Notes: generated by a model from the letters alone, not told the origin. A stretch of DNA of 64,000 bases from Metabacillus crassostreae (GCF_016908395.1 NZ_JAFBDU010000001.1:1302001-1366000), one strand, 5' to 3'; counted from the stretch's first letter, positions 10,303 through 19,096 are shown. Numbers and translations: made by a program.

Positions 10303-10692
10303 ATGATACAAAGATTTATTGAGCTAGGTGAAGGTTATTCAGATATTTATGAACTAATTGAAACAGCGAAAGCAAATCAGCATAGAGTATCAAGATTAAT
10401 TGCATTACATACAAAACTAGAAGAAAAAGCATTTACTTCAATAGTAGTTGTTATGCAACCAACAACCATGGGAGACTTTCAAGCTCTCTATTTATGTAGA
10501 GAAGGTATTCCAAATCCATCAATTAAAGCAAATAAAAGATATCAGCTATTTGAGGAGCTAGCTGCCTCCTTACAATTAAACATTATTGCCATTGATGTTA
10601 AACCTTCTACAATGTTCAACGAAAAAGAATTATATCATCAATATTTAATTGGCATTTTGCGATTAAATCATTTCATTCCGCCGATGCGCTAG
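10303..10692 (+). CDS. Conserved Bacillaceae protein, DUF7147-like
   Basis: 129 residues behind AGGGGGA. No signal peptide or membrane segment. It is a mixed alpha/beta protein with hydrophobic strands (FTSIVVVMQP near residue 46; LNIIAIDVKP near 96) and a central QALYLCREGIPNP. I recognise it as a family that recurs near ylbG in Bacillus and is sometimes labelled DUF7147 or, without support, methylthioribose kinase. There is no kinase motif. It is divergent from rsmD and follows the structured RNA and terminator ending at 10165, so it could be controlled by attenuation. Function unknown. Confidence 0.7.
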   Translation: MIQRFIELGEGYSDIYELIETAKANQHRVSRLIALHTKLEEKAFTSIVVVMQPTTMGDFQALYLCREGIPNPSIKANKRYQLFEELAASLQLNIIAIDVKPSTMFNEKELYHQYLIGILRLNHFIPPMR

Positions 10693-10711
10693 CATATGTT
10701 TTTCCACAACA

Positions 10712-10758
10712 AAGGCAGATACTATAACTTTGTGTTTTCAAAGCTAAGTATCTGCCTT
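10712..10758. terminator. Bidirectional terminator, DUF7147-like gene / ylbG
   Basis: AAGGCAGATACT pairs with AGTATCTGCCTT, and an inner ACTTTG/CAAAG stem extends it. It sits between convergent genes and is followed by CTTTTC. Confidence 0.85.
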
Positions 10759-10762
10759 CTTT

Positions 10763-11035
10763 TCATAATCCAAGTTTGTAATCGTATTCTTTTGCCTTAT
10801 CAATTTTAGATTCAAATTCCAATTTTAGATAAGGCTTATATGATGGTTCTGCATGTTTAACAAACGAATATGTACAGAGCTTCTGTACAGTTTGCTCAAC
10901 TGCATTCATATCACAATAAAGAACAACATATTTTAAACGCTTTGAAACATAATGGACATTACCAAATTTTCTTAGCATTTTTAACTGTTTTAATGAATGT
11001 ACCCACACAACAATTCCCTGCCGCTTTTCAAACAT
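10763..11035 (-). CDS. ylbG: UPF0298 (DUF2129) protein YlbG
   Basis: 90 residues, the family size, behind AAGGAGAA. It starts [19 protein letters not shown] and has the internal [19 protein letters not shown] region typical of YlbG. A small cytoplasmic alpha/beta protein with no known activity. In B. subtilis it lies between ylbF and ylbH, as here. Confidence 0.92.
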   Translation of the reverse strand: MFEKRQGIVVWVHSLKQLKMLRKFGNVHYVSKRLKYVVLYCDMNAVEQTVQKLCTYSFVKHAEPSYKPYLKLEFESKIDKAKEYDYKLGL

Positions 11036-11205
11036 AATAATTCTCCTTATTATAAGGTGTAGATTCTTTTTCTCAGTAATTTACAAACAACACTATACCT
11101 ATATTAGCATCATGAATCAATATCAAACAAAAGTCTAGCAAATATTTTCATTTGTCTTACTATTTTTCGTTATGTATTTGAATTATGAGCTTTATAGATA
11201 TTACA

Positions 11206-11256
11206 AAACCACAAATGGAAAGAAGAGAAAAACTTTTCTTCCATCATTTGTGGTTT
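11206..11256 (-). terminator. Terminator downstream of ylbF
   Basis: AAACCACAAATG pairs with CATTTGTGGTTT, with an inner GGAA(A)GAAG/CTTTTCTTCC stem. T-rich on either side. Confidence 0.75.
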
Positions 11257-11293
11257 GTTTTATCCATCTTATATTAGATATTAATAATAAGAG

Positions 11294-11737
11294 TTATGAT
11301 ACTTTGCAGCCACAACCTCCACCGGAACCACAGCCTCCACCACAGCTGGATTCAAAGAAAGGATTTCCTGTTGGTACTTTAATATGGATCGATACTGCTT
11401 GACCTAATTCAACACTAATTTCATCCAAAAGTGATTGCAAGTCATTTTCAGATTTTTTAAAGCTAGAGATAACCTCATTTAGATCAAGTTCTCTTTTGGT
11501 ATCTCGTAACTCCTTTGTAATCTTTCGATAATCAGGATGATATTTACCAAATCGTTGAACATCTTCGTAAAGATCTTTTATTTTCGTAAATCTATAAATT
11601 AACTCTTGAGCTTCTTTATCATTTTTTAATATATTGTAACTACGACGATACTGATCTGCAATCTCGGAATTCAGGACTAAATCCGCGAGTTGTTCAGCTT
11701 CATCTAATAATTGAATACTCTCAATAGTTGCAAACAT
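11294..11737 (-). CDS. ricF: RicF (YlbF), Ric complex subunit and RNase Y specificity factor
   Basis: 147 residues behind GGAGGTG. The body (about 1-125) is the helical YlbF/YmcA fold. The C-terminal tail is Gly/Cys-rich (SSCGGGCGSGGGCGCKVS, four Cys), matching the tail that helps hold a [4Fe-4S] cluster in the B. subtilis RicA-RicF-RicT complex. That complex directs RNase Y processing of operon mRNAs and affects biofilm, competence and sporulation. RicA and RicT are encoded outside this window. Confidence 0.93.
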   Translation of the reverse strand: MFATIESIQLLDEAEQLADLVLNSEIADQYRRSYNILKNDKEAQELIYRFTKIKDLYEDVQRFGKYHPDYRKITKELRDTKRELDLNEVISSFKKSENDLQSLLDEISVELGQAVSIHIKVPTGNPFFESSCGGGCGSGGGCGCKVS

Positions 11738-11824
11738 AGGCTGTATGCACCTCCGCTATTCATTTTAACATGAATAACAAAAAATGAAAAATCCAATGTT
11801 TAGATGAACTTTCTTATTTTTATT

Positions 11825-12238
11825 TTACTGAACCTTTACATTTAATGTCTTTTTCAAATCCTTCACATTTTGAGCATTATGCACAACCTCAACTACAATA
11901 TTGTGCTCACCCTTTTCTAACCCTTTTAAAATAAAAGCAGCAGTATAAATTTCCTTTGTCTTTTGACCATCTACTGTGACATTCAGATGACCCTCGCCTT
12001 TTTCAAGTTGTAAACCAGGAATAAAACATTCTACATATACGTTTTGTTCTCTTGTATGGTAATTAATATCAAATGTTGCTTTCGGGCTTTGACTTGCAAC
12101 AGCTACAATATCATTTGAAATTTCATTAACTTGAACGGGAATAATTTGATCTACTATTCCCTTTGGTCTAGGCTTGTCCTCTGTACAACCGACTAAAATA
12201 CTCAATAATAATACAAACATGGTTAATAACCTTTTCAT
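11825..12238 (-). CDS. Predicted lipoprotein of unknown function
   Basis: 137 residues from the ATG at 12238 (GGAGG upstream); the upstream ATG at 12286 would put a charged stretch before the signal and lacks a site. The signal peptide MKRLLTMFVLLLSILVGC ends in the lipobox LVGC, so it is lipid-anchored outside the membrane. The rest resembles a single Ig-like beta domain (ATFDINYHTREQNVYVECFIPGL then GLEKGEHNIVVEVVH). It lies between ylbF and ylbE; no family name recognised. Confidence 0.8.
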   Translation of the reverse strand: MKRLLTMFVLLLSILVGCTEDKPRPKGIVDQIIPVQVNEISNDIVAVASQSPKATFDINYHTREQNVYVECFIPGLQLEKGEGHLNVTVDGQKTKEIYTAAFILKGLEKGEHNIVVEVVHNAQNVKDLKKTLNVKVQ

Positions 12239-12374
12239 TTTATTTCGCCTCCTTTTTTTATTGTTTACTGAGAAGAGCGAAAACATGAATCCTTAGTTTT
12301 AACCTTTTATGACGCTGTTTTCTCTCGGTTAATTGGTCAAATTACAACTTTTCAAAAAAAGAGCCATCAAAAAA

Positions 12375-12445
12375 TAGTTTCGAGCTTAAGTTAAATCAAG
12401 CGTGAAATTATATCTTACTTTGATTAACCCCTAAACCCGAAACTA
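12375..12445 (-). terminator. Probable terminator of ylbE
   Basis: TAGTTTCG pairs with CGAAACTA, and a weaker inner GTTAAATCAAG / CTTTGATTAAC stem lies inside. It is located 25 bases past the ylbE stop codon. Confidence 0.5.
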
Positions 12446-12469
12446 ATTTTATTAGCTAAAGAAATATTT

Positions 12470-12709
12470 TCAATCCTGTTGTCTCATTGATTGAAACATC
12501 GCTACCATCATCGAAGCCATTTGTACTGAATTAGTAAATTGTTGGACTTTATGTGGAATGGTTCTTTGGTAGTAGTTCATCATTTCAATTTCCAAGGTAT
12601 CAAAGTCATTAGGGTTTCTAGATAGCTTCCTGTACCAATGAGGCTGTTCTCTTATAAATTGTTTTCGGTCACTTTTAGCTTGTATAAACTCTTGAACTTC
12701 CTTTCTCAT
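12470..12709 (-). CDS. ylbE: YlbE-like protein
   Basis: 79 residues from the ATG at 12709, preceded by GGGAGGGTG. The sequence MRKEVQEFIQAK..FIREQPHWYRKLSRNP and the C-terminal VQMASMMVAMFQSM are diagnostic of YlbE. Probably a small soluble helical protein; role unknown. The position between ylbD and the ylbF side agrees with B. subtilis. Confidence 0.9.
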   Translation of the reverse strand: MRKEVQEFIQAKSDRKQFIREQPHWYRKLSRNPNDFDTLEIEMMNYYQRTIPHKVQQFTNSVQMASMMVAMFQSMRQQD

Positions 12710-12772
12710 CAGCACCCTCCCCAATTTTGACATCTAATGTTGAATAAAAAACTATGTTCATTACTTAAAAAG

Positions 12773-12809
12773 TTTTAGAATAGAGACGTTCTTGCCCTCT
12801 ATCCTAAAA
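12773..12809 (-). terminator. Possible terminator downstream of ylbD
   Basis: TTTTAGAATAGAG pairs with CTCTATCCTAAAA with one bulge. It lies 130 bases past the ylbD stop, so assignment is tentative. Confidence 0.4.
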
Positions 12810-12939
12810 TGGCTTATATCTCAGGAATAAAGGAGTTGTTTATTCACCTTTCACGACCATCTGCCTTTTTTACTAGGCTCTGTTAAACTTTGCAGTTGAT
12901 TTTCGTATCTGACATAAGATTTTCCTCGAATTAAGAGCG

Positions 12940-13344
12940 TTAGTCCTTTCTAAACGTGAAAGGATGATTCTGACTATTGTTTGTCGCTTGTTGATTGGAT
13001 CCCTTCGAACTTCCAAATTGATCGAATAGACCTTGAATAGTTGAAATTGTGCTGCTCATATTTGTAATATGATGATTAACTGTATTCATATCCATTTTCT
13101 TTACTGCTGACAGCATTTGCGACATAAAGTCAGCTTTACTATCTTTTTTATCATCCTCTTGCTCCTGCTCTCCGTCTCTATATTGCTTCCACACAACATC
13201 ACTCTCACCAAGTAAGTACCAGTCTTCAAACACTTCCTGCCAATCTTTATTACCCTTACGAACTTCCTGTACAAGTTTAGGATGCTTCTTAACAAATTCT
13301 TTAAATTGCTGAACAGAAGGATGCGATTTCTTTTTTGATGTCAT
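12940..13344 (-). CDS. ylbD: YlbD-like protein (spore coat associated)
   Basis: 134 residues behind GAGGTGAT. The N-terminal half (HPSVQQFKEFVKKHPKLVQEVRKGNKDWQEVFEDWYLLGE) is the YlbD signature. The C-terminal third is Gln/Asn/Ser-rich and low-complexity (SSKGSNQQATNNSQNH). In B. subtilis YlbD is reported in the spore coat. It is divergent from the thioesterase gene. Confidence 0.88.
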   Translation of the reverse strand: MTSKKKSHPSVQQFKEFVKKHPKLVQEVRKGNKDWQEVFEDWYLLGESDVVWKQYRDGEQEQEDDKKDSKADFMSQMLSAVKKMDMNTVNHHITNMSSTISTIQGLFDQFGSSKGSNQQATNNSQNHPFTFRKD

Positions 13345-13577
13345 CTAATATCACCTCGTCAATACATTTGCCTATGATATACTATCAAAAACTCCACTAA
13401 TTGGTTCGCCCATTTTTTGTATTTATAAACAATCAATTTAAACCTCTTTCAATCCGACCCTTCTGAACTAGCAGCTTGGTTAAACTAAGTAACTCCTTGT
13501 TCCAAACCCAAAAATTAATTGCTACTCTCAAGAAAATTTTGGTAAAATATCACTACATAAAGGAGTTGGATAAGCGG

Positions 13578-14066
13578 ATGAATAAGGCAGAATTACTACA
13601 AACAACAAATGAGATTTTAGAAGAAGCTAATCAAGACGAAATAGAAGTTCTTACATTACTGCTAAATGGTCTAAAGAAGAAGCAAAATAATAAGATAAGC
13701 TCATATATTGGTGCCCTTCTTCATGCAGAAGGTGAATATCTCGAAGAATCTTTTTCGATTAGAATTCCGAATACACCAATTATTCAAAATGCGCTTAATA
13801 TTGTTCATGGTGGAATTACTGCTACATTACTAGATTCAGCAATGGGAGGGTTAGCTCACCACATCCTACCACCAGATAAAGCTGCGGTAACAACTGAAAT
13901 TAAAATAAACTATGTAGCACCAGGTGTTGGAAAAGAATTATCATGTAAGTCAAACCTTATTCATAAAGGAAATAAAACAATTGTGACAGAAGGAAAAGTC
14001 TTTAGAGACGATGGAACGCTTATTGCACATAGTACTGCAAGCTTTTTTATAATAAATCGAGGCTAG
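13578..14066 (+). CDS. PaaI-type hotdog-fold thioesterase
   Basis: 162 residues from the ATG at 13578 (AAAGGAG 12 bases upstream); the reading from 13476 adds 34 residues with no ribosome binding site. The hotdog thioesterase signature is NIVHGGITATLLDSAMGGLA (about 72-91), followed by TTEIKINYVAPG. Such enzymes hydrolyse acyl- or aryl-CoA. The N-terminal 40 residues are a helical extension. The small Cys4 gene starts 11 bases after its stop, so the two are likely cotranscribed. Confidence 0.85.
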   Translation: MNKAELLQTTNEILEEANQDEIEVLTLLLNGLKKKQNNKISSYIGALLHAEGEYLEESFSIRIPNTPIIQNALNIVHGGITATLLDSAMGGLAHHILPPDKAAVTTEIKINYVAPGVGKELSCKSNLIHKGNKTIVTEGKVFRDDGTLIAHSTASFFIINRG

Positions 14067-14076
14067 GAAGAGTGAT

Positions 14077-14229
14077 ATGAAAAAACATTTTTTCAAAAAA
14101 CAATGTGAATTATGCAAAAGGAAAAGTAAATTGGGAAGAAACTATTATAATGAATTTAACAAAAAAATTTTCATCTGCTCACTTTGTGTCGAGTATGCTG
14201 AAAGACGGGCTTATCGAAAAGTTAATTAA
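14077..14229 (+). CDS. Small Cys4 zinc-ribbon-like protein, 50 residues
   Basis: ATG at 14077 to TAA at 14229, 11 bases after the thioesterase stop. It encodes a very basic peptide with two CxxC knuckles, QCELCKRKS (residues 9-17) and ICSLCVEYAERRAY (33-46), spaced as in a short treble-clef or zinc-ribbon. The ribosome binding site is only GGAAGAGTGA. The terminator at 14274-14313 follows. It could bind zinc and nucleic acid; function unknown. Confidence 0.65.
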   Translation: MKKHFFKKQCELCKRKSKLGRNYYNEFNKKIFICSLCVEYAERRAYRKVN

Positions 14230-14273
14230 TTGATTAAATGAAAGACATATTGAAACATTGCTTCAGAAATATA

Positions 14274-14313
14274 AAAAGGTGAAGATCTCATTTTTTGAGT
14301 TTCTTCACCTTTT
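14274..14313. terminator. Bidirectional terminator, Cys4 gene / ylbC
   Basis: A 12-bp stem AAAAGGTGAAGA / TCTTCACCTTTT with inner TCTCA/TGAG, between convergent units. Confidence 0.85.
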
Positions 14314-14458
14314 GTTCACTATTCTTAAATAAAGGATACATTGTATAAAGTCTAATCTTTCTTTTATTCTTAAAGTAGATAAATAAATCCCCTAAAACAG
14401 GGCAACTAACAGTGATGCACGATATCTATTTACAAAATTTCTACGTAAGACCTTAACT

Positions 14459-15532
14459 CTATTTTAACGGTTCCCATGTTTTCAAGAAATTTTGTGTATA
14501 GTATAATTCATCAACACCAATTCCTAAGTGGGTAAAATCATCATTTAACATTGTCTCCCGGTGACCTTTAGAATTTAACCAGCCTTCTGAAGCAGCTATT
14601 CCATCTACATACTGTGCTGCAATATTTTCCCCAGCCATTTCATACTTTATGTTTAATTGAGCAAGACGGTCTACTAAAGATCCTTCAGTAGGTGATTCAT
14701 GTGAGAAGTAATTATTAACCTTCATATCTTGGCTATGTGAAAATGCTACATTTGCTGTTTCATCATGCCATTTTAATGGTTGTGCATTATGTCTTAAACG
14801 TAACATATTTGTTATGGCTAAAATCTGTTTCTCAGAACCAGTTTCTATTTTGTCCCACTTTTCTTCGGTTATTTCTTCTGGTTCTATTAAATTCCCTCTA
14901 TAAGTTACTTCATAAGAACGTTGTTTAACAAAGGTTTCAGCATCCATTACACGGACACTTGATAATACTCCATCAAATTTATCTATATACAATTGTACAT
15001 AAACATCACCTAGTTGTATCGTAGGTCTTGTGTTCATATCTTCTTCTGAAAATTCAAAACGATACGAATTTCCTTCATAATCGAGTGTTAAGCTTGATGT
15101 TATTGGTTGTATATTAAAAATATCTTGTAGAGATTGTTCGATAGTAAAAGGCTTTACATTCAGTTCACTACCAATTCCATAAACAGAAACAACTTTTTGA
15201 TTTAAAATTCCTACTTGAATATATTGTTGACTATCTTGTTCATATATCCACCAATCATAATCATATGCAGAAGGATCAATCCGATCAGGCTCACCCATTA
15301 ATGCAGTAATTTCCTCTGAAGATTTATTCATAAGAGAAATAATACCTTCCTCTGGTAAAGTAACTTGTTTTTCTTCGACGTTATCTTCTTTAATTGATAA
15401 CTCTTCGTTTGATATCTGTACATTTTCTTCTTGATGTTGTTCATTGGGTGTATATTGTCCAAAATACATAAATAATGTATAACTAAGAAAAATAATAATA
15501 AAAATAATGATTGCTCGTAATAATATTCGAAT
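14459..15532 (-). CDS. ylbC: YlbC: membrane-anchored CAP/SCP-domain protein, apparent ATT start
   Basis: The first ATG in frame is at 15469, but the frame stays open for 21 more codons that encode a membrane anchor (RILLRAIIIFIIIFLSYTLF). No ATG, GTG or TTG exists in frame there; the ATT at 15532 has AAGGAGG with an ideal 8-base gap. So either ATT is the start (357 residues) or one base is missing near 15533. After the anchor and an acidic linker come a DUF4362/CwlN-type middle region (about 55-205) and a C-terminal CAP domain with HSQDMKVNNYFSHESP and AGENIAAQY. It is exported but tethered; function unknown. Confidence 0.82.
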   Translation of the reverse strand: MRILLRAIIIFIIIFLSYTLFMYFGQYTPNEQHQEENVQISNEELSIKEDNVEEKQVTLPEEGIISLMNKSSEEITALMGEPDRIDPSAYDYDWWIYEQDSQQYIQVGILNQKVVSVYGIGSELNVKPFTIEQSLQDIFNIQPITSSLTLDYEGNSYRFEFSEEDMNTRPTIQLGDVYVQLYIDKFDGVLSSVRVMDAETFVKQRSYEVTYRGNLIEPEEITEEKWDKIETGSEKQILAITNMLRLRHNAQPLKWHDETANVAFSHSQDMKVNNYFSHESPTEGSLVDRLAQLNIKYEMAGENIAAQYVDGIAASEGWLNSKGHRETMLNDDFTHLGIGVDELYYTQNFLKTWEPLK

Positions 15533-15997
15533 TTCAAACCCCTCCTTACAACCTCTACTATCATTATATGAAAAATCAGCTTATATATTCTAGTTAAATA
15601 TGAGTTTTGAGTGTTAAAACTTTTAACAATGATAGAGTTCTTAACTAAATTCTATCTTTTCTAGCAACTATTTCACTTAAAACAGTTTCTTTACTATTAT
15701 TACCCTAAGTAACTTTTTCTAAAACAATGGTTTAGTATTTTGTTTATAATTATAGGCAAGATATTACTACTTGACAAAAATTAACCTATTGTAAAGATGT
15801 CATTATCTATCAAAATAATCATTTTCTTATATACAATCACATGTTTGGCATTGATGTTAATTCTTTTTCATACTATTATTATACAGTAGGCTTATATAAT
15901 TTACCGTTAGTATACAAAATGAAAGTTTTACTTTATCTTTCAAAGAGATTTAAGCTATAATAAAATTCGTGAAAAGGCTTTAGGAGGGACATTACAT
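15533..15997. other. Divergent gap ylbC / ylbA
   Basis: 465 AT-rich bases. A TATAAT at 15956-15961 lies about 40 bases before the ylbA ATG, with a weak TTTATC 18 bases upstream, which is the likely ylbA promoter. In B. subtilis a CBS-domain gene (ylbB) occupies this position; I see no remnant. Confidence 0.5.
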
Positions 15998-16354
15998 ATG
16001 AAAATAGAAGGTACTGGTTTAGAAGGTCTTACAGTCGATCTTTCTCGTTTAGACGAAATTATGGAAGATGCCGGACTTGTAAGAGCTGGGCAATGGGATT
16101 ATGAGCGTGTGACTTATGATCGTAAAATTGAAGCAAAAGGAGAAATTTTCTACTTACGTGTTCAAGCTTATGCTGTAGAAGGAGATATCGGTGGTCGTCA
16201 TGCATTAGTTAAGCTAATGACTCCTTTATTAGGAAAACATTATTACCCGCACGGTGTTGAATATGGTGAAGGTGAGAACTTCCCATCAGCTATTTTAAAC
16301 ACTAGTAAAGGACTTCTAAAACAAGTCTCTGAAGAATTACAAAAAGTACAATAA
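15998..16354 (+). CDS. ylbA: YugN-like family protein (YlbA)
   Basis: 118 residues behind TTAGGAGGGAC. It contains the YugN-like signature: MKIEGTGLEGLTVDLSRLDEIMEDAGLVRAGQWDYERVTYD in pieces (residues 1-41) and KHYYPHGVEYGEGENFP near 85-101. A small soluble protein of unknown function. It is monocistronic with its own terminator. The position beside ylbC matches ylbA of B. subtilis. Confidence 0.88.
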   Translation: MKIEGTGLEGLTVDLSRLDEIMEDAGLVRAGQWDYERVTYDRKIEAKGEIFYLRVQAYAVEGDIGGRHALVKLMTPLLGKHYYPHGVEYGEGENFPSAILNTSKGLLKQVSEELQKVQ

Positions 16355-16370
16355 ATCTTATATGTTCATT

Positions 16371-16399
16371 AAAAGCAAAGGAGAAATTCCTTTGCTTTT
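16371..16399 (+). terminator. Terminator of ylbA
   Basis: AAAAGCAAAGGA / TCCTTTGCTTTT with a 5-base loop, followed by TTTA. Confidence 0.9.
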
Positions 16400-16500
16400 T
16401 TATTCATAAATCACAAATTTTTCAATGAATTTTCTTTGTTTTCTCATGAATTAAGTAATATAATGTAGAGAGTTAAGTTTAGATAGAGAGGGGCACTATA

Positions 16501-17559
16501 TTGACCACATTGTTAAACAGGCGTAGTCTTTTTATAATCCTTGCAATTGTGATTATAGGAGCTATTGTATTTTTTATTTTACCAATTTCAGTACCACTAA
16601 TTGTAGCATTTATTACTGCCCTCTTTCTTGAACCAGTTATTAGACTGCTTAAGCATAGAACAAAATTAAATAGACATTTGGCAGTGTTAATTGTATTTCT
16701 ATTATTTGTTATTTTAATAGGAGTAAGCGGTTATATATTATCAACAAAAGTAATTGGCGAAGTTGTGCAGATCGTTGATAACGCACCTTCTTATATAAAT
16801 GAAATAACTAAAGTATGGGAAAGCTTCGAAGATGAAATAACAACAACAACTCAGGATCTACCACCAATTGTTGTGGATGAGGTAAGTGATCAAGTCACAA
16901 ATTTTTTACAAAAAACACGAACTGAACTAACTAGTTATGTGAATATAGAAAATGTCAAAACTATATTTACAAATATTCCAAATTATCTAGTAAACCTTAT
17001 TGTATACTTAATTGCTTTATTTTTATTTATGTTAGAGCTTCCACGCTTAAAAAAGAAGACATATTCTTATTTAACTGATAAAACCGCTGAAAAAGTATCC
17101 TTCATGACTTCAAGGCTAACATATGTTGTTATGGGGTTTATAAAAGCTCAATTTTTAGTTAGTATTATAATTTTTGCCGTCTCATTAATTGGCTTATTAT
17201 TTATCGCTCCTGAAATAGCTTTAATTATGTCATTGATTATTTGGATTATCGATGTCATTCCTTTAATTGGTTCAATTATCATCATGGGTCCATGGACGCT
17301 ATATCATGTTATTACTGGGGATGCAGCACTTGCTGCAAAACTCGGGATCTTAACTATTACACTCTTAGTAATTAGAAGAACAATTGAACCAAAGGTTATG
17401 GGAACACATATTGGCCTTTCACCTCTAGCGACCCTTATTTCCATGTACCTAGGCTTAAAACTTTTCGGAGTACTCGGATTTTTCATCGGTCCAATGATAT
17501 TAATTATTTATAATTCAGCACGTGAGGCTGGGCTTATTAAAATTAAATTTAAAATTTAA
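16501..17559 (+). CDS. AI-2E/YtvI-family membrane protein
   Basis: 352 residues from a TTG behind GAGAGGGG. It has about eight membrane segments: two pairs at the N-terminus, a roughly 100-residue extracytoplasmic-type helical loop (about 85-150), then four to five more ending in GLKLFGVLGFFIGPMILIIY, the AI-2E transporter family hallmark. The length and weak hydrophilic tail resemble YtvI, the sporulation membrane protein of B. subtilis, but other paralogues (YrrI, YueF, YubA) are possible. Transport substrate unknown. Confidence 0.78.
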   Translation: MTTLLNRRSLFIILAIVIIGAIVFFILPISVPLIVAFITALFLEPVIRLLKHRTKLNRHLAVLIVFLLFVILIGVSGYILSTKVIGEVVQIVDNAPSYINEITKVWESFEDEITTTTQDLPPIVVDEVSDQVTNFLQKTRTELTSYVNIENVKTIFTNIPNYLVNLIVYLIALFLFMLELPRLKKKTYSYLTDKTAEKVSFMTSRLTYVVMGFIKAQFLVSIIIFAVSLIGLLFIAPEIALIMSLIIWIIDVIPLIGSIIIMGPWTLYHVITGDAALAAKLGILTITLLVIRRTIEPKVMGTHIGLSPLATLISMYLGLKLFGVLGFFIGPMILIIYNSAREAGLIKIKFKI

Positions 17560-17586
17560 AAGCAGAAGAATATCTCTTCTGCTTTT
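17558..17586 (+). terminator. Terminator of the YtvI-like gene
   Basis: AAAAGCAGAAGA / TCTTCTGCTTTT begins inside the stop codon. Confidence 0.85.
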
Positions 17587-17773
17587 ACCTTTGGCGCTGT
17601 TAAACATTGTTGTTGATTAACTTTACAGGCATTCGTTTCCCAGGAGAAAAGTAACTTTTTGCCTAGGGAAGAATAATGAGAAATCCCAACTGCCGGCTTC
17701 TCATTTCTTTCTAGATTATTATCTTTTTTGCTAAAAAACATATTATCTACTTCATGATTAGATCATCACTCCA

Positions 17774-18295
17774 TTATTCACCTTTTTTCTGAATCTCCCA
17801 TGTTAAAAAATTCCCATCCTTCTTTTTACAAATAAAGCCTAGTTTATTATAAAGTTTAATTGTTTGCTGATGCTCTACCTCGCACTCCATAATAATTTTT
17901 TTTACAGCTTGCTGATAAGTTAGCCAATCGATAAATGCATCAATAGCTTCATAGGCAATTGTTTCATCAACATTATCCCCATCTATATGATAACTAAGTT
18001 CCACTTCCCCTTCCTTTTCGGGTTTACCCTTCATTAATAAGTCACCAATAATTTTTTTTTGCTCGTATAAAATGATCAACCAAAAACCACAATCAAGATC
18101 TTTTTCTTCTTTTTCCATCCTTTCCATACTCTCAATGTAATATGGAATAAATCCTCTTACAACCGATGTTGGCCAGTAAGATGGTATTTCAATAGGAGAT
18201 CTTTTCTCTAATTCTTTCCGATGAAAAACTAAAGACTTTGCGATATCAAGTGAACATGGAACAATCATTAATCGATTTGTTAAAATTTCAATCAA
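17774..18295 (-). CDS. GNAT-family N-acetyltransferase, RimJ/RimL type
   Basis: 173 residues from a TTG behind GAGGGGAGAG. The layout fits RimJ/RimL-like acetyltransferases: an N-terminal strand TNRLMIVPCSLD, VELSYHIDGDNVDETIAYEAIDAFIDWL (acetyl-CoA region, 88-115) and IMECEVEHQQTIKLYNKLGFICKKK (130-154, the NxxS-like helix). The usual RxxGxG is not clear, so activity is uncertain. Single gene; substrate unknown. Confidence 0.72.
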   Translation of the reverse strand: MIEILTNRLMIVPCSLDIAKSLVFHRKELEKRSPIEIPSYWPTSVVRGFIPYYIESMERMEKEEKDLDCGFWLIILYEQKKIIGDLLMKGKPEKEGEVELSYHIDGDNVDETIAYEAIDAFIDWLTYQQAVKKIIMECEVEHQQTIKLYNKLGFICKKKDGNFLTWEIQKKGE

Positions 18296-18583
18296 GCCAT
18301 TCTCTCCCCTCTTACTAATTTTGTTAATAAAAGAGATACGAATGATTCTTTCATCGCAACAAGGTGAGACGATTCTTCACCTCTAAGCACCCATTCTTTC
18401 CTCTAGGAACATTAGTAGTAATCATCTAACAACTAATTATTATTATTACAATTTAGTACCCACACATACTAACCTATCTATACTCATCAGTGCTTTGATC
18501 CTAAAAGACTAGCATCTTAAGATAAGTCAGCTATATATAACCTGAAGAGCATTTTTCGAAAAATTTAAAATTAAACAATAAAA
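18296..18583. other. Gap upstream of the GNAT gene
   Basis: About 290 bases with no ORF or clear promoter; the ctaM-like terminator follows. Confidence 0.4.
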
Positions 18584-18618
18584 AAGGTGGTTTAGAATAT
18601 TTTATTCTAAACCACCTT
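18584..18618 (-). terminator. Terminator of ctaG-ctaM unit
   Basis: A perfect 16-bp stem AAGGTGGTTTAGAATA with a TTT loop just past the ctaM-like stop; the minus strand then reads TTTTT. Confidence 0.93.
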
Positions 18619-18628
18619 CAAATTATGT

Positions 18629-19096
18629 TTAAAAACCTAAGATTGCTTTTATTACAGATGTAGTTTCCCCACCACTGTAAAACACATAAAGTAATAAATA
18701 GACTGCAACACCAGTTATACCAGTAAAAAACCAAATAATACTTGTGTAAGGTCCTAATTTACGATGCTTTTCATAATTCTTTTTATATCCAGTTATTAAA
18801 GATATAATTCCAAAAACAGCTCCAATTGTAGCTAATGTAATATGAAATACAAGAAATATTGTATAATAAATTTTAATATCCTCGGGTCCTCCAAAAGCGG
18901 TGTTTCCAATAAAAATGGTTCTTGACGCATAGATAACAAAGAAGATAACAGCAAAAACTCCAGCAAGTGTCATGACTTTAATATGTGCATTTATCTTACG
19001 CTTTTTAATCAAGTACCAGCCAATTGCTACAAATATAGCACTTAGGACAATAAATGTTGTACTAATCGTAGGTAAAATAGGTAGTGATGAATTCAT
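18629..19096 (-). CDS. ctaM: DUF420 membrane protein, CtaM/YozB-like
   Basis: 155 residues from the ATG at 19096 (AAAGGAAC upstream); an in-frame extension to 19138 has no site. It has four to five membrane segments with conserved His residues in the loops (INAHIKVMTLAG, FLVFHITLATIG, KHRKLG), the DUF420 pattern. In Staphylococcus aureus CtaM is needed to mature the heme-copper oxidase; B. subtilis has YozB elsewhere. Here it directly follows ctaG, which supports an oxidase-assembly role. Confidence 0.85.
   Translation of the reverse strand: MNSSLPILPTISTTFIVLSAIFVAIGWYLIKKRKINAHIKVMTLAGVFAVIFFVIYASRTIFIGNTAFGGPEDIKIYYTIFLVFHITLATIGAVFGIISLITGYKKNYEKHRKLGPYTSIIWFFTGITGVAVYLLLYVFYSGGETTSVIKAILGF

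Noticed and set aside
15328-15564. 78-codon open frame overlapping the ylbC start, containing a hydrophobic stretch
   Set aside because: It is the +1 frame of ylbC; beyond the anchor region it encodes low-complexity Lys/Gln-rich sequence, while the ylbC frame matches the family.
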